Positions 1 to 12,954 are shown, counted from the stretch's first letter. The stretch: DNA of 64,000 nt from an uncultured Bacteroidales bacterium (GCA_900318015.1 ONJB01000012.1:36943-100942); one strand, 5' to 3'. Numbers and translations: made by a program. Notes: generated by a model from the sequence alone, not told the origin.

Positions 1-1
1 G

Positions 2-2851
2 ACGGAAACCATCCACATCAAGATGCTTACCGACACCCAGATGATCGAAGAGACCGTCGTCGTGGGTTACGGCGTGCAGAAGAAATCCGACGTCACGGGC
101 GCCATCTCGCAGGTGAAGTCCGAGGACATCCAGAACCGTACCATCACCTCGCCGGAACAGGCCCTCGGCGGCAAGACCGCCGGTGTGCAGACCTTCGCAT
201 CTTCGGCCCGTCCGGGCGCGACCCCGGCCATCCGTGTGCGTGGTATCTCCTCCAACAATGACGCCAACCCGCTGTATGTGGTGGACGGCCGTATCACCAA
301 CTCCATCGCCGGCATCGACCCCAACGATATCGAATCCATGGAAGTGCTGAAGGACGGTGCCTCCGCCGCCATCTACGGCGCCGAGGCCGGTAACGGCGTG
401 GTCATGATCACCACCCGCAAGGGCAGGGGCGACGGCAAGATCAGCTACAGCTACCAGCTCTCTTCCCAGAGCCTGGGCAAGACCCCTCAGGTGATGAACT
501 CCGAGGAATTCATCCAGTTCTACATGGAGAAGGGCAACGTCTCCCTGAAGGACGTCTACTCCAAGTGGGACCAGAAGACCAACACCAACTGGCTCAAGGA
601 ATCCTATGAGAATTCCCTGATGCACCACCACAACCTCACCTTCAGCGCCGGCAACGACCGCGGAAACCTCTACATCTCCGGTTCCTACCTGTCCAACGAC
701 GGTATGTTCAAGGGCAAGGCCGACGTGTACGACCGTATCACCGGCATGGTGAACGGCTCGTGGAAATTCAAGCCCTGGCTGGAAGTGACCACCAACAACC
801 AGGTGGAATACTACAAGGCCCGAAGCGTTTCCGAAGGTTCCGACTACGGCTCCGCCGTACTCGCAGCCCTGCAGCTGGACCCGATGACTCCCGCCTACTA
901 CACCCCGGACAACCTGCCTGTGTTCATGCAGGACTATCTGGCCGACGGCAAGGTACTCCTCCGGGACGAGAACGGCAACTACTACGGCATCTCCCAGTTC
1001 AACGTCTCCGAGAACGTGCATCCGCTGGTGCAGCGCGACCGTTCCTACTCCATCTCTAAGGGCTTCAACATCAACGGCGCCACCGCCATCAACTTCAAGC
1101 CCTTCCGGGATATCACCCTGACTTCCCGTCTGGGTTACCGCCTGAGCGCCGGCGACAGCTACGGCTACAGCCATGACTATTATTACAACGAGGGCTACGC
1201 TAAGCAGTATTACATGTCCGTGAGCGCCAGCGCCAACAACTCCATCTACTACCAGTGGGAGAACTTCGCCAACTGGATGCACCAGTTCGGTAAGCACAAC
1301 CTGAGCGCCATGGCTGGTGTCTCCTTCTCGCAGAGCCGCAGTTACAGCGCTTCCTCCGGTGTCAGCGGTTCCGACGCCAACGGTGTCGTCGACTTCGGCC
1401 TCAAGCGGGACGACCCGCTGTTCTACTACATCAGCCAGGCTACTCCGACCGCTACCAAGAGTGTGGGCGGCGGCGTGGAGAACTACAGCTACAAGTATTC
1501 CTATTTCGGCCGTCTCGGCTGGAGCTACCTGAACAAGTACAACGTGCAGGTCACCCTCCGTGCCGACGCTGCCGACCTCTCCGTTCTTCCCAAGCCCATG
1601 CGCTGGGGCTTCTTCCCGTCCGTTTCCGCCGGTTGGACCTTCTCCGAAGAGCCCTTCTTCATGGGTCTCCGTCAGGTGGTCCCCTTCGCCAAGCTCCGTC
1701 TGAGCTGGGGCCAGAACGGTTCCATCGCCGGTCTGGGCGGCTACTCCTACGCCAACGACATCGCCAGCACGGGCCAGTACCCGACCGGCATGCAGAATGC
1801 CGACGGCTCCTGGCAGTACATCATCGGCTACGCTCCCACCATGGCCGGCAACCAGGAACTGAAGTGGGAGACCTCCGAGCAGTTCAACGTGGGTCTGGAC
1901 TTGCGCTTCCTGCGCGACCGCCTTTCCGTGAACCTGGACTGGTTCGACAAGCGGACCAAGGACCTCATCGTGACCGGCATCACCACCTCCACGATCGTGG
2001 GCGTGGGCGCCTCCCCGATGAACGCGGGTAACGTGGACAACAAGGGTGTCGAGGTGGAAGTCCGCTGGAAGGATCAGATCGGCGACTTCTTCTACAGCGT
2101 CGCCGGCAACTTCTCCACCCTGAAGAACAGGGTGACCTACCTGCACCCCACTCTGAAGGACGGTCTGTCAGGTGTCGGTGTGCGTAACTACGGTACCGTA
2201 ACCCGTTTCGAGAAGGGCTATCCCGCCTGGCACCTGTACGGCTATGAATTCGCCGGCATCGAAAGCACCACCGGCGAGGCCCTCTTCAACCACTACGACG
2301 AGGACGGCAACCTGGCCGGTACCACCACCGCTCCCGCCGACTCCGACAAGCGTCACCTGGGTTCCGGTATCCCCACCTACAACTACGGTCTCACCCTGAA
2401 CGCCGGTTGGAAGGGCATTGACTTCACCCTCTTCCTCACCGGTGCCGGCGGCAACCAGATCCTCAATGCCCTCAACAACATTGACTACACCTCCAACCGC
2501 CTTACCTACCTGACCGCCGATCGTTGGACGCCGACCCACACCAACGGTACCATGCCGGCTGCCAACGCCTCCAACTACGCTCTGTTCCTCACCTCCAGTG
2601 GTGTGGTGATGGATGCCAGCTACATGAAGATCAAGCAGATCCAGCTGGGTTACAACTTCCCGCAGCAGCTTCTGAAGAAGATCTTCATCGACCAGTTCCG
2701 CATCTATGCCTCCATGGACGACTGGTTCACCTTCACCAAGTACCCGGGCTTCGATCCCGAAATCATCGGACAAGGCGCCTCGATGGGTGTGGACAAGGGT
2801 AACTATCCCACCTCCAAGAAGGTTGTCTTCGGTGTCAACATCACATTCTAA
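2..2851 (+). CDS. SusC/RagA-type TonB-dependent outer-membrane transporter, 5' end outside window
   Basis: Outer-membrane importer of oligosaccharides, energised by TonB and working with the SusD lipoprotein encoded 12 bases downstream. The frame is open to the window edge, so the signal peptide and the carboxypeptidase-like N-terminal domain are missing. The first methionines are internal. The visible part starts just before the SusC hallmark VVVGYG. It continues with the plug motifs IRVRG, PLYVVDGR and VLKDGASAAIYG, then a long beta-barrel that ends in an aromatic residue (NITF), as outer-membrane barrels do. About 950 residues are present of the usual 1,000 or more. Ligand specificity cannot be read from the sequence; the GH3 and CE1 neighbours suggest an esterified beta-glycan. 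The family call is very secure. Confidence 0.97.
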   Translation, partial: TETIHIKMLTDTQMIEETVVVGYGVQKKSDVTGAISQVKSEDIQNRTITSPEQALGGKTAGVQTFASSARPGATPAIRVRGISSNNDANPLYVVDGRITNSIAGIDPNDIESMEVLKDGASAAIYGAEAGNGVVMITTRKGRGDGKISYSYQLSSQSLGKTPQVMNSEEFIQFYMEKGNVSLKDVYSKWDQKTNTNWLKESYENSLMHHHNLTFSAGNDRGNLYISGSYLSNDGMFKGKADVYDRITGMVNGSWKFKPWLEVTTNNQVEYYKARSVSEGSDYGSAVLAALQLDPMTPAYYTPDNLPVFMQDYLADGKVLLRDENGNYYGISQFNVSENVHPLVQRDRSYSISKGFNINGATAINFKPFRDITLTSRLGYRLSAGDSYGYSHDYYYNEGYAKQYYMSVSASANNSIYYQWENFANWMHQFGKHNLSAMAGVSFSQSRSYSASSGVSGSDANGVVDFGLKRDDPLFYYISQATPTATKSVGGGVENYSYKYSYFGRLGWSYLNKYNVQVTLRADAADLSVLPKPMRWGFFPSVSAGWTFSEEPFFMGLRQVVPFAKLRLSWGQNGSIAGLGGYSYANDIASTGQYPTGMQNADGSWQYIIGYAPTMAGNQELKWETSEQFNVGLDLRFLRDRLSVNLDWFDKRTKDLIVTGITTSTIVGVGASPMNAGNVDNKGVEVEVRWKDQIGDFFYSVAGNFSTLKNRVTYLHPTLKDGLSGVGVRNYGTVTRFEKGYPAWHLYGYEFAGIESTTGEALFNHYDEDGNLAGTTTAPADSDKRHLGSGIPTYNYGLTLNAGWKGIDFTLFLTGAGGNQILNALNNIDYTSNRLTYLTADRWTPTHTNGTMPAANASNYALFLTSSGVVMDASYMKIKQIQLGYNFPQQLLKKIFIDQFRIYASMDDWFTFTKYPGFDPEIIGQGASMGVDKGNYPTSKKVVFGVNITF

Positions 2852-2863
2852 TCGGATTGCCCC

Positions 2864-4429
2864 ATGAAAACAAGATATTTCATCCTGACCGTCCTCGCCG
2901 CCCTGGCTCTTTCTTCCTGCGACAAATTGCTGGATGTGCCTCGTAAGGGCGTCATCGACTACGATACCTACTACAAGACCGACGACGAGATTGAATCGGC
3001 CGGCATCACCATGTACAGCGACGTCCGTGGCTGGTACTACAATGTGATGCTGGTGAAGAACATCATCTCCGACGACTACTTCGCCGGCGGCGCCGCCCAC
3101 GGCGACAACGTGGACATGGACGCCCTGGGCGAATTCGGCTTCAACTCCGAAACCGGCCAGATCGAAGGCTCCTTCACCGGTTACTACGGCCTGATCTACC
3201 ACGCCAACGTGATTATCGGCCACATCGATCCCGCCCAGAGCAAGGCGGCCGCCCAGGCGGTGGCCGAGGCGCATCTGTTCCGCGCCTGGGCCTACTTCGA
3301 GCTCACCACCCTGTGGGGCAACCCGCCGATCGTGGACCACGAACTGGTCCCGTCCGAGTACAAGCAGCCCAACGGTTCCACCGAGGATCTGTGGAAGCTC
3401 ATCGAGGACGACCTCACCTATGCCGTCAATTCCGGCGCCCTGGCCCGGAAGACTTCCCTGAACGACGCCACCACCTGGCGCGTGACCAAGGAATTCGGCC
3501 AGGCCCTCCTGGGCAAGGCCTATCTGTGGATGGCTTGGGAACTGAACGACAAGTCCTACTATAGGAAGTCTGCCGACATGCTGGCCAATGTCATCAACTC
3601 GGGCCTGTACGACCTTTGGACCGCCGGCCCTTACGGTGACATGCGCCACGCCGCCTACAAGATGAACTGCGAAGACCTGTTCGAGAGCATCCGCGTGAAC
3701 GACCTGGACAACCAGTTCGACAACTTCGACTTCTACGGTGCCATGGTGAGCTGGCGCAGCTCCGGTTCCGAGATGACCATCCCGGCCGATGTGTGCTGCA
3801 CCGGCGGCTGGGGCTTCATGGTCCCGACCGAGGATCTGCTGGCCACGTTCGAGCGCTACGAGGGCAAGGACAGCTACCGTCGTACCCAGACCCTGAAGAC
3901 TTATGACGAGCTCAAGGCCATGGGTGTGGTCTGGAACATGCCTACCCTCTCCACCGGCATCTTCAACTGGAAGGGCCGCTTCATGGCCGACGAAATCGCC
4001 TACTACGCCATGGTGAACACCAAGAACCCGCTGTGGATGCGTTTCGCCGAGGTGCTCCTGCTGGGTGCCGAAGCCAGCTTCCAGGCCGGTGATTCCGCCA
4101 CCGCCCTGCAGTATGTGAATCGCGTGCGCACCCGCGCCCAGCTCGCTCCGCTCGCTTCCGTCGACCTGGAGACCATCAAGACCGAAAAGCGTCTGGAACT
4201 CTGCGGCGAAGGCCAGCGTTTCCAGGACCTCCTCCGCTGGGGTGATGCCGAAGCCCGTCTGAAGGACATGGGCAACACCTATCCCAAGATGGATCCCAAC
4301 GGCGCTGTGACTTACGTCCCCACCGGCCGTAGCGTCTATGGCTTCAAGAAGGGTAAGCACGAGCATCTCCCTTATCCTTTCACGGAGACCATGCTGAATG
4401 AAAACGTCATTCAGAATCCCGGTTATTGA
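2864..4429 (+). CDS. SusD/RagB-family glycan-binding lipoprotein
   Basis: Surface lipoprotein that caps the SusC transporter and presents oligosaccharides to it. The N-terminus MKTRYFILTVLAALALSSC is a lipoprotein signal with the lipidated cysteine at residue 19. The 521-residue length, the TPR-like helical N-terminal half (LFRAWAYFELTTLWG) and the C-terminal EKRLELCGEGQRFQDLLRW stretch are standard for RagB/SusD. It starts 12 bases after the SusC stop, so both are on one transcript. Nothing is odd about the gene. Substrate is unknown. Confidence 0.96.
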   Translation: MKTRYFILTVLAALALSSCDKLLDVPRKGVIDYDTYYKTDDEIESAGITMYSDVRGWYYNVMLVKNIISDDYFAGGAAHGDNVDMDALGEFGFNSETGQIEGSFTGYYGLIYHANVIIGHIDPAQSKAAAQAVAEAHLFRAWAYFELTTLWGNPPIVDHELVPSEYKQPNGSTEDLWKLIEDDLTYAVNSGALARKTSLNDATTWRVTKEFGQALLGKAYLWMAWELNDKSYYRKSADMLANVINSGLYDLWTAGPYGDMRHAAYKMNCEDLFESIRVNDLDNQFDNFDFYGAMVSWRSSGSEMTIPADVCCTGGWGFMVPTEDLLATFERYEGKDSYRRTQTLKTYDELKAMGVVWNMPTLSTGIFNWKGRFMADEIAYYAMVNTKNPLWMRFAEVLLLGAEASFQAGDSATALQYVNRVRTRAQLAPLASVDLETIKTEKRLELCGEGQRFQDLLRWGDAEARLKDMGNTYPKMDPNGAVTYVPTGRSVYGFKKGKHEHLPYPFTETMLNENVIQNPGY

Positions 4430-4449
4430 TTCTAAAAAGGAATTGAGCC

Positions 4450-6117
4450 ATGAAAAGAACAATCATATTTGCCATGATGACGGCCGCCCTGGCCCTCGTC
4501 TCCTGCACCAAAACCGAGCTTGCTCCGCTGAAGGGAACCTTCCCGCCGGCGACCGAGCCCGTGCTCACCACGCTCGCGTCTTCCACTTTCGAGAAGACGG
4601 ACGCCAACCGTCTGTTCACGGTCTCCTTCTCGGGTGAAGGCGGTGCCGCCGTCAAGACCACCCTGGTGGGTGCCCGCAACCAGTACTACCTGGAGCCTGG
4701 CGTCTATGGCCCGGGCGAGAAGAACCTCTGCTTCCTGGTAAACGGTGCCACCACCGTAAACGGCCAGGCTATCGTGGACGGCCAGATCTCCGTCAAGAAG
4801 GACGGTGACACCTACCGTTTCATCTTCGTCCTCTTCGACGGCTCCGGCAACGCCTACCGCGCCCAGTGGCAGGGCGAACTGGTCTACGAACCCGATCCGG
4901 AACCGGTGAAGCTCACCGAGCTGCTGATCGCCCAGGCGAATTCCAACGGCACGGTCACCGTGAAGCTGGGCTCCGCGGGGATGGGCATCGACATGATGGG
5001 TACGCCTACGGGCGACGGTTGCGCCCTGACGGCCGACCTGTACAGTGCGGACGGTTACCTCCACGAAGGCGTCTACACCGCCGCCACCGGTGACACCGTC
5101 GGCGAGTGGCAGTACTCTCCCGGCTACGAATACGACCTGAGCGAATGGGGCATGGGCATCATGCACTGGGGTACCTGCTGGTGGAACAACGGCGTGGCCA
5201 CCCACATCACTTCCGGTGATATCACCGTCGAAAAGAAGGGCGCCAAGTGGGTCATCACCTGGGGCAGCGAAGCCACCTATCCCAACTGGGCCGTGTTCGA
5301 GGGCGCCATCGAGGCCCTGACCCCGTCCGCCGCTCCTGCTGCGGACTATACCTATGCCGATACGCCCGCTCCCGGCGCCATGGATTCTTCCTGGCAGACC
5401 CATGATGACGTCACTACTCACTACGTGACGGTCTTCAACAAAGCGGGAGAGGAAGTTGCCTATTTCCAGCTTGTCCTGGCAAACGGTACCACGAACCTGT
5501 CCGGTGAATATCCCGTTATGGAGTATGCCCACGAAGATCACACCGCCGGTAACGGCTACGATGCCGGCGAATGGGGACAGGGTGGCTGCCGTTACTACAA
5601 GGATGGCACGCTGGTAATGATCAACCCCGGCGAGAAAGTCACTGTTGCTGATCTTGGCAACGGCATCTATGAATTCTCCGGTGAAGGCTTTGACTTTGTC
5701 GCGGGTGAACCTGGCGGCCAGGGCGGTGATGCGACGGCCGATTATGTCATCGCGGACACTGCCACTCCCGGTGCCATGGATTCTTCCTGGCAGACGCATG
5801 ACGATGTGACCACGCACAATCTGACCCTTACCAATGGTGCAGGTGAAGCCGTGGCCTACTTCCAGCTTGTCCTGGCCAACGGTACTACCGATTTGTCTGG
5901 TGAATATCCCGTTGTGGAATATGCCCACGAGGATCATACGGCCGGCAACGGTTACGATGCCGGTGAGTGGGGGCAGGGTGGCTGCCGTTACTACAAGGAT
6001 GGTTCCCTGGTGATGATCAACCCCGGCGAGAAAGTCACCATTACGGCGCTGGCCGACGGTGTCTATAAGATTACCGGTGAAGGTTTTGAATTTGTAGGCC
6101 AGGTGTCTGCCGAGTAA
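4450..6117 (+). CDS. surface lipoprotein with duplicated C-terminal domain, candidate glycan-binding protein
   Basis: A 555-residue lipoprotein (lipobox ALVSC) placed directly after susD, the position where SusE/SusF-type surface glycan-binding proteins sit. I do not recognise a named family. After a roughly 150-residue N-terminal part comes a Trp-rich segment (residues about 150-295). Two nearly identical domains of about 130 residues follow (about 297-428 and 429-555), each with a Trp in DSSWQTHDD and the stretch YHEDHTAGN-like/GYDAGEWGQGG. Exposed aromatics in repeated beta-rich modules fit carbohydrate binding, but that is inference from context. Its TAA stop shares one base with the ATG of the next gene, so the two are probably translationally coupled. 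Confidence 0.75.
   Translation: MKRTIIFAMMTAALALVSCTKTELAPLKGTFPPATEPVLTTLASSTFEKTDANRLFTVSFSGEGGAAVKTTLVGARNQYYLEPGVYGPGEKNLCFLVNGATTVNGQAIVDGQISVKKDGDTYRFIFVLFDGSGNAYRAQWQGELVYEPDPEPVKLTELLIAQANSNGTVTVKLGSAGMGIDMMGTPTGDGCALTADLYSADGYLHEGVYTAATGDTVGEWQYSPGYEYDLSEWGMGIMHWGTCWWNNGVATHITSGDITVEKKGAKWVITWGSEATYPNWAVFEGAIEALTPSAAPAADYTYADTPAPGAMDSSWQTHDDVTTHYVTVFNKAGEEVAYFQLVLANGTTNLSGEYPVMEYAHEDHTAGNGYDAGEWGQGGCRYYKDGTLVMINPGEKVTVADLGNGIYEFSGEGFDFVAGEPGGQGGDATADYVIADTATPGAMDSSWQTHDDVTTHNLTLTNGAGEAVAYFQLVLANGTTDLSGEYPVVEYAHEDHTAGNGYDAGEWGQGGCRYYKDGSLVMINPGEKVTITALADGVYKITGEGFEFVGQVSAE
5338..6114 (+). repeat. in-gene tandem duplication, 396-bp unit
   Basis: Two consecutive 132-codon units at about 5338-5733 and 5734-6114 within the susE/F-position lipoprotein. 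Matching landmarks (for example GCCATGGATTCTTCCTGG at 5377 and 5773) lie exactly 396 bases apart, and long stretches are identical at the DNA level. This points to a recent duplication rather than ancient domain repetition. Confidence 0.9.
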
Positions 6118-6950
6118 TGAAACGCTATTTATTCATTATTGCCGCGGCACTGGGGGCTCTGACCCTCGGTGCCTGCGGCGAAAAAGAAACCCCGGAGGAG
6201 CAGGAACCGCAGAATCTGTTGGACCTGCTCTATCCCAACGGTCAGGAAAAGAAGGATTTCGAGATTCAGAGCAAGGCTATGAAGCAGACCATGAAGTACA
6301 GTGTCTGGCTTCCGCCCAAGTTCGACGCCAACAAGGAATATCCCTTCCTTTACCTGCTGCACGGGGCGGGGGACGACAACAATTCCTGGTTGTCCAACAC
6401 GACGCAGTACGGCATGACGCACGGGGGCAATGCCGCGGAAATCGCCGCCAAATATGTGAAGACCGGCGGTACGCCCATGATCATCGTGATGCCGGACGCC
6501 CAGATGACCTTCTACATGGGGGACTACGAGACCTACATGTACGAGGAGTTGATGCCCAAGGTGGAGTCCGACTACAAGTTCAGCGGCAAGCGGGCCGTGG
6601 CCGGCCTTTCCATGGGCGGATTCGGCACGCTCTACCACGCGCTGAAGTATCCCACGAAATATACCTATGCCTACTCCATGAGCCCGGCTTCCTCCTACGA
6701 CCTGTTCGCTTGGCTGGTGGACAGCCAGTCTTCCAAGTCCGTGTTCCCTTCTTTCACGATCGAAGTGGGGAATCAGGACACGACCGTGGGAACCGATAAG
6801 GAGGACAACGAGGCCAAGCGCAGCGCCGACTACATGACCTCCCAGGGTCTCGAGGTGGAATACGTCGCCCGTGATGGCGGACATACCTGGGATTTCTGGC
6901 GCGCATGCCTTCCCAAGGCGCTCAAGAAGGCTGGGGAATCTTTCCAGTAA
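6117..6950 (+). CDS. CE1-type esterase lipoprotein
   Basis: Alpha/beta-hydrolase of the putative esterase (PF00756, CAZy CE1-like) family, predicted to remove acyl groups such as acetyl or feruloyl from polysaccharide side chains at the cell surface or in the periplasm. The signal ends in the lipobox LGAC. Visible features are the oxyanion-region LLHGAGDD, the nucleophile elbow GLSMGG (Ser165) and the C-terminal GGHTWDFW with the likely catalytic His256. It lacks the N-terminal Ig/CBM48-like domain carried by the three longer homologues nearby. Start overlaps the preceding stop by one base. Exact substrate is not determined. Confidence 0.9.
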   Translation: MKRYLFIIAAALGALTLGACGEKETPEEQEPQNLLDLLYPNGQEKKDFEIQSKAMKQTMKYSVWLPPKFDANKEYPFLYLLHGAGDDNNSWLSNTTQYGMTHGGNAAEIAAKYVKTGGTPMIIVMPDAQMTFYMGDYETYMYEELMPKVESDYKFSGKRAVAGLSMGGFGTLYHALKYPTKYTYAYSMSPASSYDLFAWLVDSQSSKSVFPSFTIEVGNQDTTVGTDKEDNEAKRSADYMTSQGLEVEYVARDGGHTWDFWRACLPKALKKAGESFQ

Positions 6951-6954
6951 CTTT

Positions 6955-6986
6955 TCAAGACACAAACGAATCAAGACACGAACAAA
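6955..6986 (+). repeat. 16-bp tandem direct repeat in the leader between two esterase genes
   Basis: TCAAGACACAAACGAA (6955-6970) is followed directly by TCAAGACACGAACAAA (6971-6986), 14 of 16 bases identical. It lies in the gap before the next esterase start at 6992. It could be a regulator site or a simple duplication. Confidence 0.6.
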
Positions 6987-6991
6987 CCGAT

Positions 6992-8029
6992 ATGAAACGA
7001 ATCCTTTCCATCCTTGCCCTTTCCCTGGCCATGACTTCCCTGCATGCCCAGGAGTTGGCGAACTTCAACTTCGGAGGCCGCCAGCGTCCCGTGATTTCCC
7101 CGGAAATCCAGAAAGACAGCGTCACCTTCCGCTTGAAGGCCGACTATGCCACCATCGTCAAGCTCAGCGGTTCCTGGATGCCCAACCCCTATGGCGGCAC
7201 CATCGACATGCAGCGTGGCGAAAACAACGTGTGGGAAGTGAAGATTCCGCTCCCGGAGCCGGAAATCTACACCTACAACTTTGTCGTGGACGGCGTGGCG
7301 GTGAACGACCCGCAGAACGTGTACGTCCAGCGTGACGGCACCCGCTTCCTCCCGATGCTCATCGTCCCTGGCGAGCGTACCGAGAACTACAACGAGGCTA
7401 CCCAGCACGGCACCGTGAGCCATCCCTGGTATCACAGCAACGTCCTCGGCATGGACCGCCGTCTGACGGTGTACACCCCGTACGGCTACGAGAACAACCC
7501 TAAAAAGAAGTATCCGGTCCTCTACCTCCTGCACGGTGCCGGTGGTGACGAGGAAGCCTGGATCTCCATGGGCCGTACAGCCCAGATCCTGGACAACCTC
7601 ATCGAGAAGGGCCTGGCCGAGCCGATGATCGTCGTCATGCCGAACGGCAACGCCAACCAGGCGGCCGCCCGCACCCTCGGCATCCCCGAGAAGCAGATGC
7701 AGATGCGCTGGGACCGCGAGGCCCTCGCCCAGATGCCCGAGGCCGAGCGCAACAAGCTCATGAACGGTTATGTGATCAGCCTCTGCGAGGAGATCGTCCC
7801 GTTCATCGAGAAGAACTTCCGCGCCATTGCGAAGCCGGCTTCCCGCGCGATTGCCGGTCTGTCCATGGGCGGCGGCCACACCATCACCGCCTCCAACATG
7901 TATCCGGAGATGTTCGACTACATCTGCCCCCTGTCCGCCGCCGGTTCCGCCACGCCTGAGCAGGTCGCTACCCTCAAGAAGGCCGGCGTGAAGCTCTACA
8001 CGTCTGGGCCAACTGGCGCCTGTACCTGA
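6992..8029 (+). CDS. CE1 esterase with N-terminal Ig/CBM48-like domain, 3' frameshift
   Basis: Exported esterase. Signal peptide MKRILSILALSLAMTSLHAQ, an N-terminal Ig-like (E-set/CBM48) domain over about residues 30-125, then the PF00756 hydrolase with LLHGAGGDEEAW and nucleophile elbow GLSMGGG. The start at 6992 was chosen because the signal peptide begins there. The C-terminus is damaged. After AGVKLY (7985-7999) the frame runs into TSGPTGACT and stops. The expected ending HVWANWRLYLN...FK is present in another frame from 7999 to a TAG at 8056-8058. Compared with the homologue at 20200-21351, about 37 codons plus one base are missing, including the segment between the hydrolase core and the catalytic His. 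It is either a decaying gene or an assembly artefact. Confidence 0.85.
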   Translation: MKRILSILALSLAMTSLHAQELANFNFGGRQRPVISPEIQKDSVTFRLKADYATIVKLSGSWMPNPYGGTIDMQRGENNVWEVKIPLPEPEIYTYNFVVDGVAVNDPQNVYVQRDGTRFLPMLIVPGERTENYNEATQHGTVSHPWYHSNVLGMDRRLTVYTPYGYENNPKKKYPVLYLLHGAGGDEEAWISMGRTAQILDNLIEKGLAEPMIVVMPNGNANQAAARTLGIPEKQMQMRWDREALAQMPEAERNKLMNGYVISLCEEIVPFIEKNFRAIAKPASRAIAGLSMGGGHTITASNMYPEMFDYICPLSAAGSATPEQVATLKKAGVKLYTSGPTGACT

Positions 8030-8087
8030 ACACCTTCGTCCAGAAGCTGTTCAAGTAGTCCGGCTTCAGAACGGTGCTCATTTCATC

Positions 8088-8115
8088 GAGGCCGACCGCG
8101 CGGGTGGCCGGCCTC
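8088..8115 (+). terminator. hairpin terminator after the esterase gene
   Basis: GAGGCCG (8088-8094) pairs with CGGCCTC (8109-8115), followed by the T-rich run TTTCCTTTTCC. It lies 30 bases after the original esterase stop and just upstream of a new promoter, so the following GH3 is probably transcribed separately. Confidence 0.6.
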
Positions 8116-8137
8116 TTTCCTTTTCCGGGAATGTTTG

Positions 8138-8145
8138 TATCTTTG
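8138..8145 (+). promoter_or_regulatory. Bacteroidota -7 promoter box for the GH3 gene
   Basis: TATCTTTG matches the Bacteroidota -7 consensus TAnnTTTG. Transcription would begin near 8152, which argues that translation starts at the second methionine (8170) and not at 8155. Confidence 0.6.
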
Positions 8146-8169
8146 TAACGGACCATGGATCATTTCTTT

Positions 8170-11594
<3,425 letters not shown>

Positions 11595-11616
11595 CTGACT
11601 GATTGAACGTTAAATG

Positions 11617-11648
11617 CAGAGAGGTGCACCGCGCGGTGCACCTCTCTG
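11617..11648. terminator. bidirectional terminator, perfect 32-nt palindrome
   Basis: CAGAGAGGTGCACCGC followed directly by its exact reverse complement, with T-rich sequence on the plus side (TGTTTAATTGTTT). It lies between two convergent transcription units ending at 11594 (plus) and 11675 (minus) and can serve both. Confidence 0.85.
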
Positions 11649-11674
11649 TGTTTAATTGTTTGGCTGTCAGCTTT

Positions 11675-12949
11675 TTACATCTGCTTCACCAGCCAGTCCA
11701 TCGGACTGCCTTCTGAGTAGTCATCCAGGAGGGGGACCCAGGAGAAGTGGGCCATCATCGGGGAGACGCCCCAGCGGACGAGGTCTTCGTCGCTGTAGAT
11801 GAGCATCTGGTCATCCTGAGCGCCCAGGCGCTTGCGGGCCTCGGTGTAGGCGTAGGTGCTCGCCACCTTGCAGGTGCGGTCGGTCTCGGCGTGGACGAAG
11901 AACATAGGGAGCTTCACAAAGGCGTCGATGTCCATCGGAGCGAGCGCCATGTCGGTGCCGTTCCACTTGTAGACGCATTCGCCGCGCCAGACTTTCTCCA
12001 CGTCGTCGGCATACTGGCCGGGATACTTCTCCTCGACCTGGTGGATCGGGACGATCGGGTCCATGGCGCAGCAGGGGATGGCCGCCTTGAAGCGGTCCGC
12101 GAACTGCATCATGAAGCGCATCGTGCAGCCGCCGCCGCTGGAGGCGCCGGCGCAGAAGAGCTTGCTGCCGTCCACCTTCCCCTCGGCGATCAACTGGTCG
12201 ATGAAGGCCATCTGGAGGGCGTTGTTGCGGTCGATGAGCTCGATCTTTTCAGGGAACAGCGAGGCGCTGTAGGAATAGTTCGGATTCGCGAGGGCGAACA
12301 CGAGCGTGGCGCAGGGAACGCCTTCCGTAGGCAGGGAAACGAGGCAGCGGTTGGCCGTCGCCACCGTCATCAGGTCCTTGTCATACTCGCCGCCGCCGAT
12401 CTGCCAGACGAGCAGGGGAGCGTTCGGAATGACTTTTCCGTTGGCGTCCTTCGGCAGGTGCAGCATGTACTCGCGAGTCAGACCGCCGAAGGTGAAGGTA
12501 CCGGTCTCGCAGTCGTCCAGGACGGCGATGTGCTCGCCTGTGACCTGGGCGGCGGTGACATTAAGGGCGGAGTCCACGGCGCAGTGCAGCTCCCACGGAA
12601 TGCGCTTGAACCAACCTTCCGATTTGCCGGCCTTGTTGAAGGGCTTGGCCTCGATGCGGAGGACGTTCTTATTGACAGTAAGGACGATGCCGTCGTCTTC
12701 GTATTCGGTCGGCGCCTGGCCGGTAGCCGCGTCGATGAAAGCGGCCGGAACATTGTTCACGAGGTCGAAATCCTCCGCCTTCAATCCCTTCAGGGAACGG
12801 GGATTGGAAACGGTAATCTCGATGGCGTCCGCCTCCAGGCCGTAGTCGCCCACGACGGAGCACAGTTCGACCTTCTCCACCTGGGCAGAAGGCCTGGGGC
12901 CGCACGCTGCGGCGAGCAGGGCGGCCCCAAGGATCATAGTTCTGCGCAT
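11675..12949 (-). CDS. lipoprotein alpha/beta-hydrolase, esterase-like
   Basis: A 424-residue lipoprotein (lipobox LAAAC) with an N-terminal beta-rich region and a C-terminal alpha/beta-hydrolase of the feruloyl-esterase / PHB-depolymerase-like type. The nucleophile elbow is GASSGG (Ser270), a Cys-containing cap follows, and a His lies near the C-terminus in MMAHFSW. It is the last gene of the minus-strand locus and starts five bases after the GH3 stop. Likely an accessory esterase acting on the same glycan as its neighbours. The precise subfamily is uncertain. Confidence 0.75.
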   Translation of the reverse strand: MRRTMILGAALLAAACGPRPSAQVEKVELCSVVGDYGLEADAIEITVSNPRSLKGLKAEDFDLVNNVPAAFIDAATGQAPTEYEDDGIVLTVNKNVLRIEAKPFNKAGKSEGWFKRIPWELHCAVDSALNVTAAQVTGEHIAVLDDCETGTFTFGGLTREYMLHLPKDANGKVIPNAPLLVWQIGGGEYDKDLMTVATANRCLVSLPTEGVPCATLVFALANPNYSYSASLFPEKIELIDRNNALQMAFIDQLIAEGKVDGSKLFCAGASSGGGCTMRFMMQFADRFKAAIPCCAMDPIVPIHQVEEKYPGQYADDVEKVWRGECVYKWNGTDMALAPMDIDAFVKLPMFFVHAETDRTCKVASTYAYTEARKRLGAQDDQMLIYSDEDLVRWGVSPMMAHFSWVPLLDDYSEGSPMDWLVKQM

Positions 12950-12954
12950 GACGC

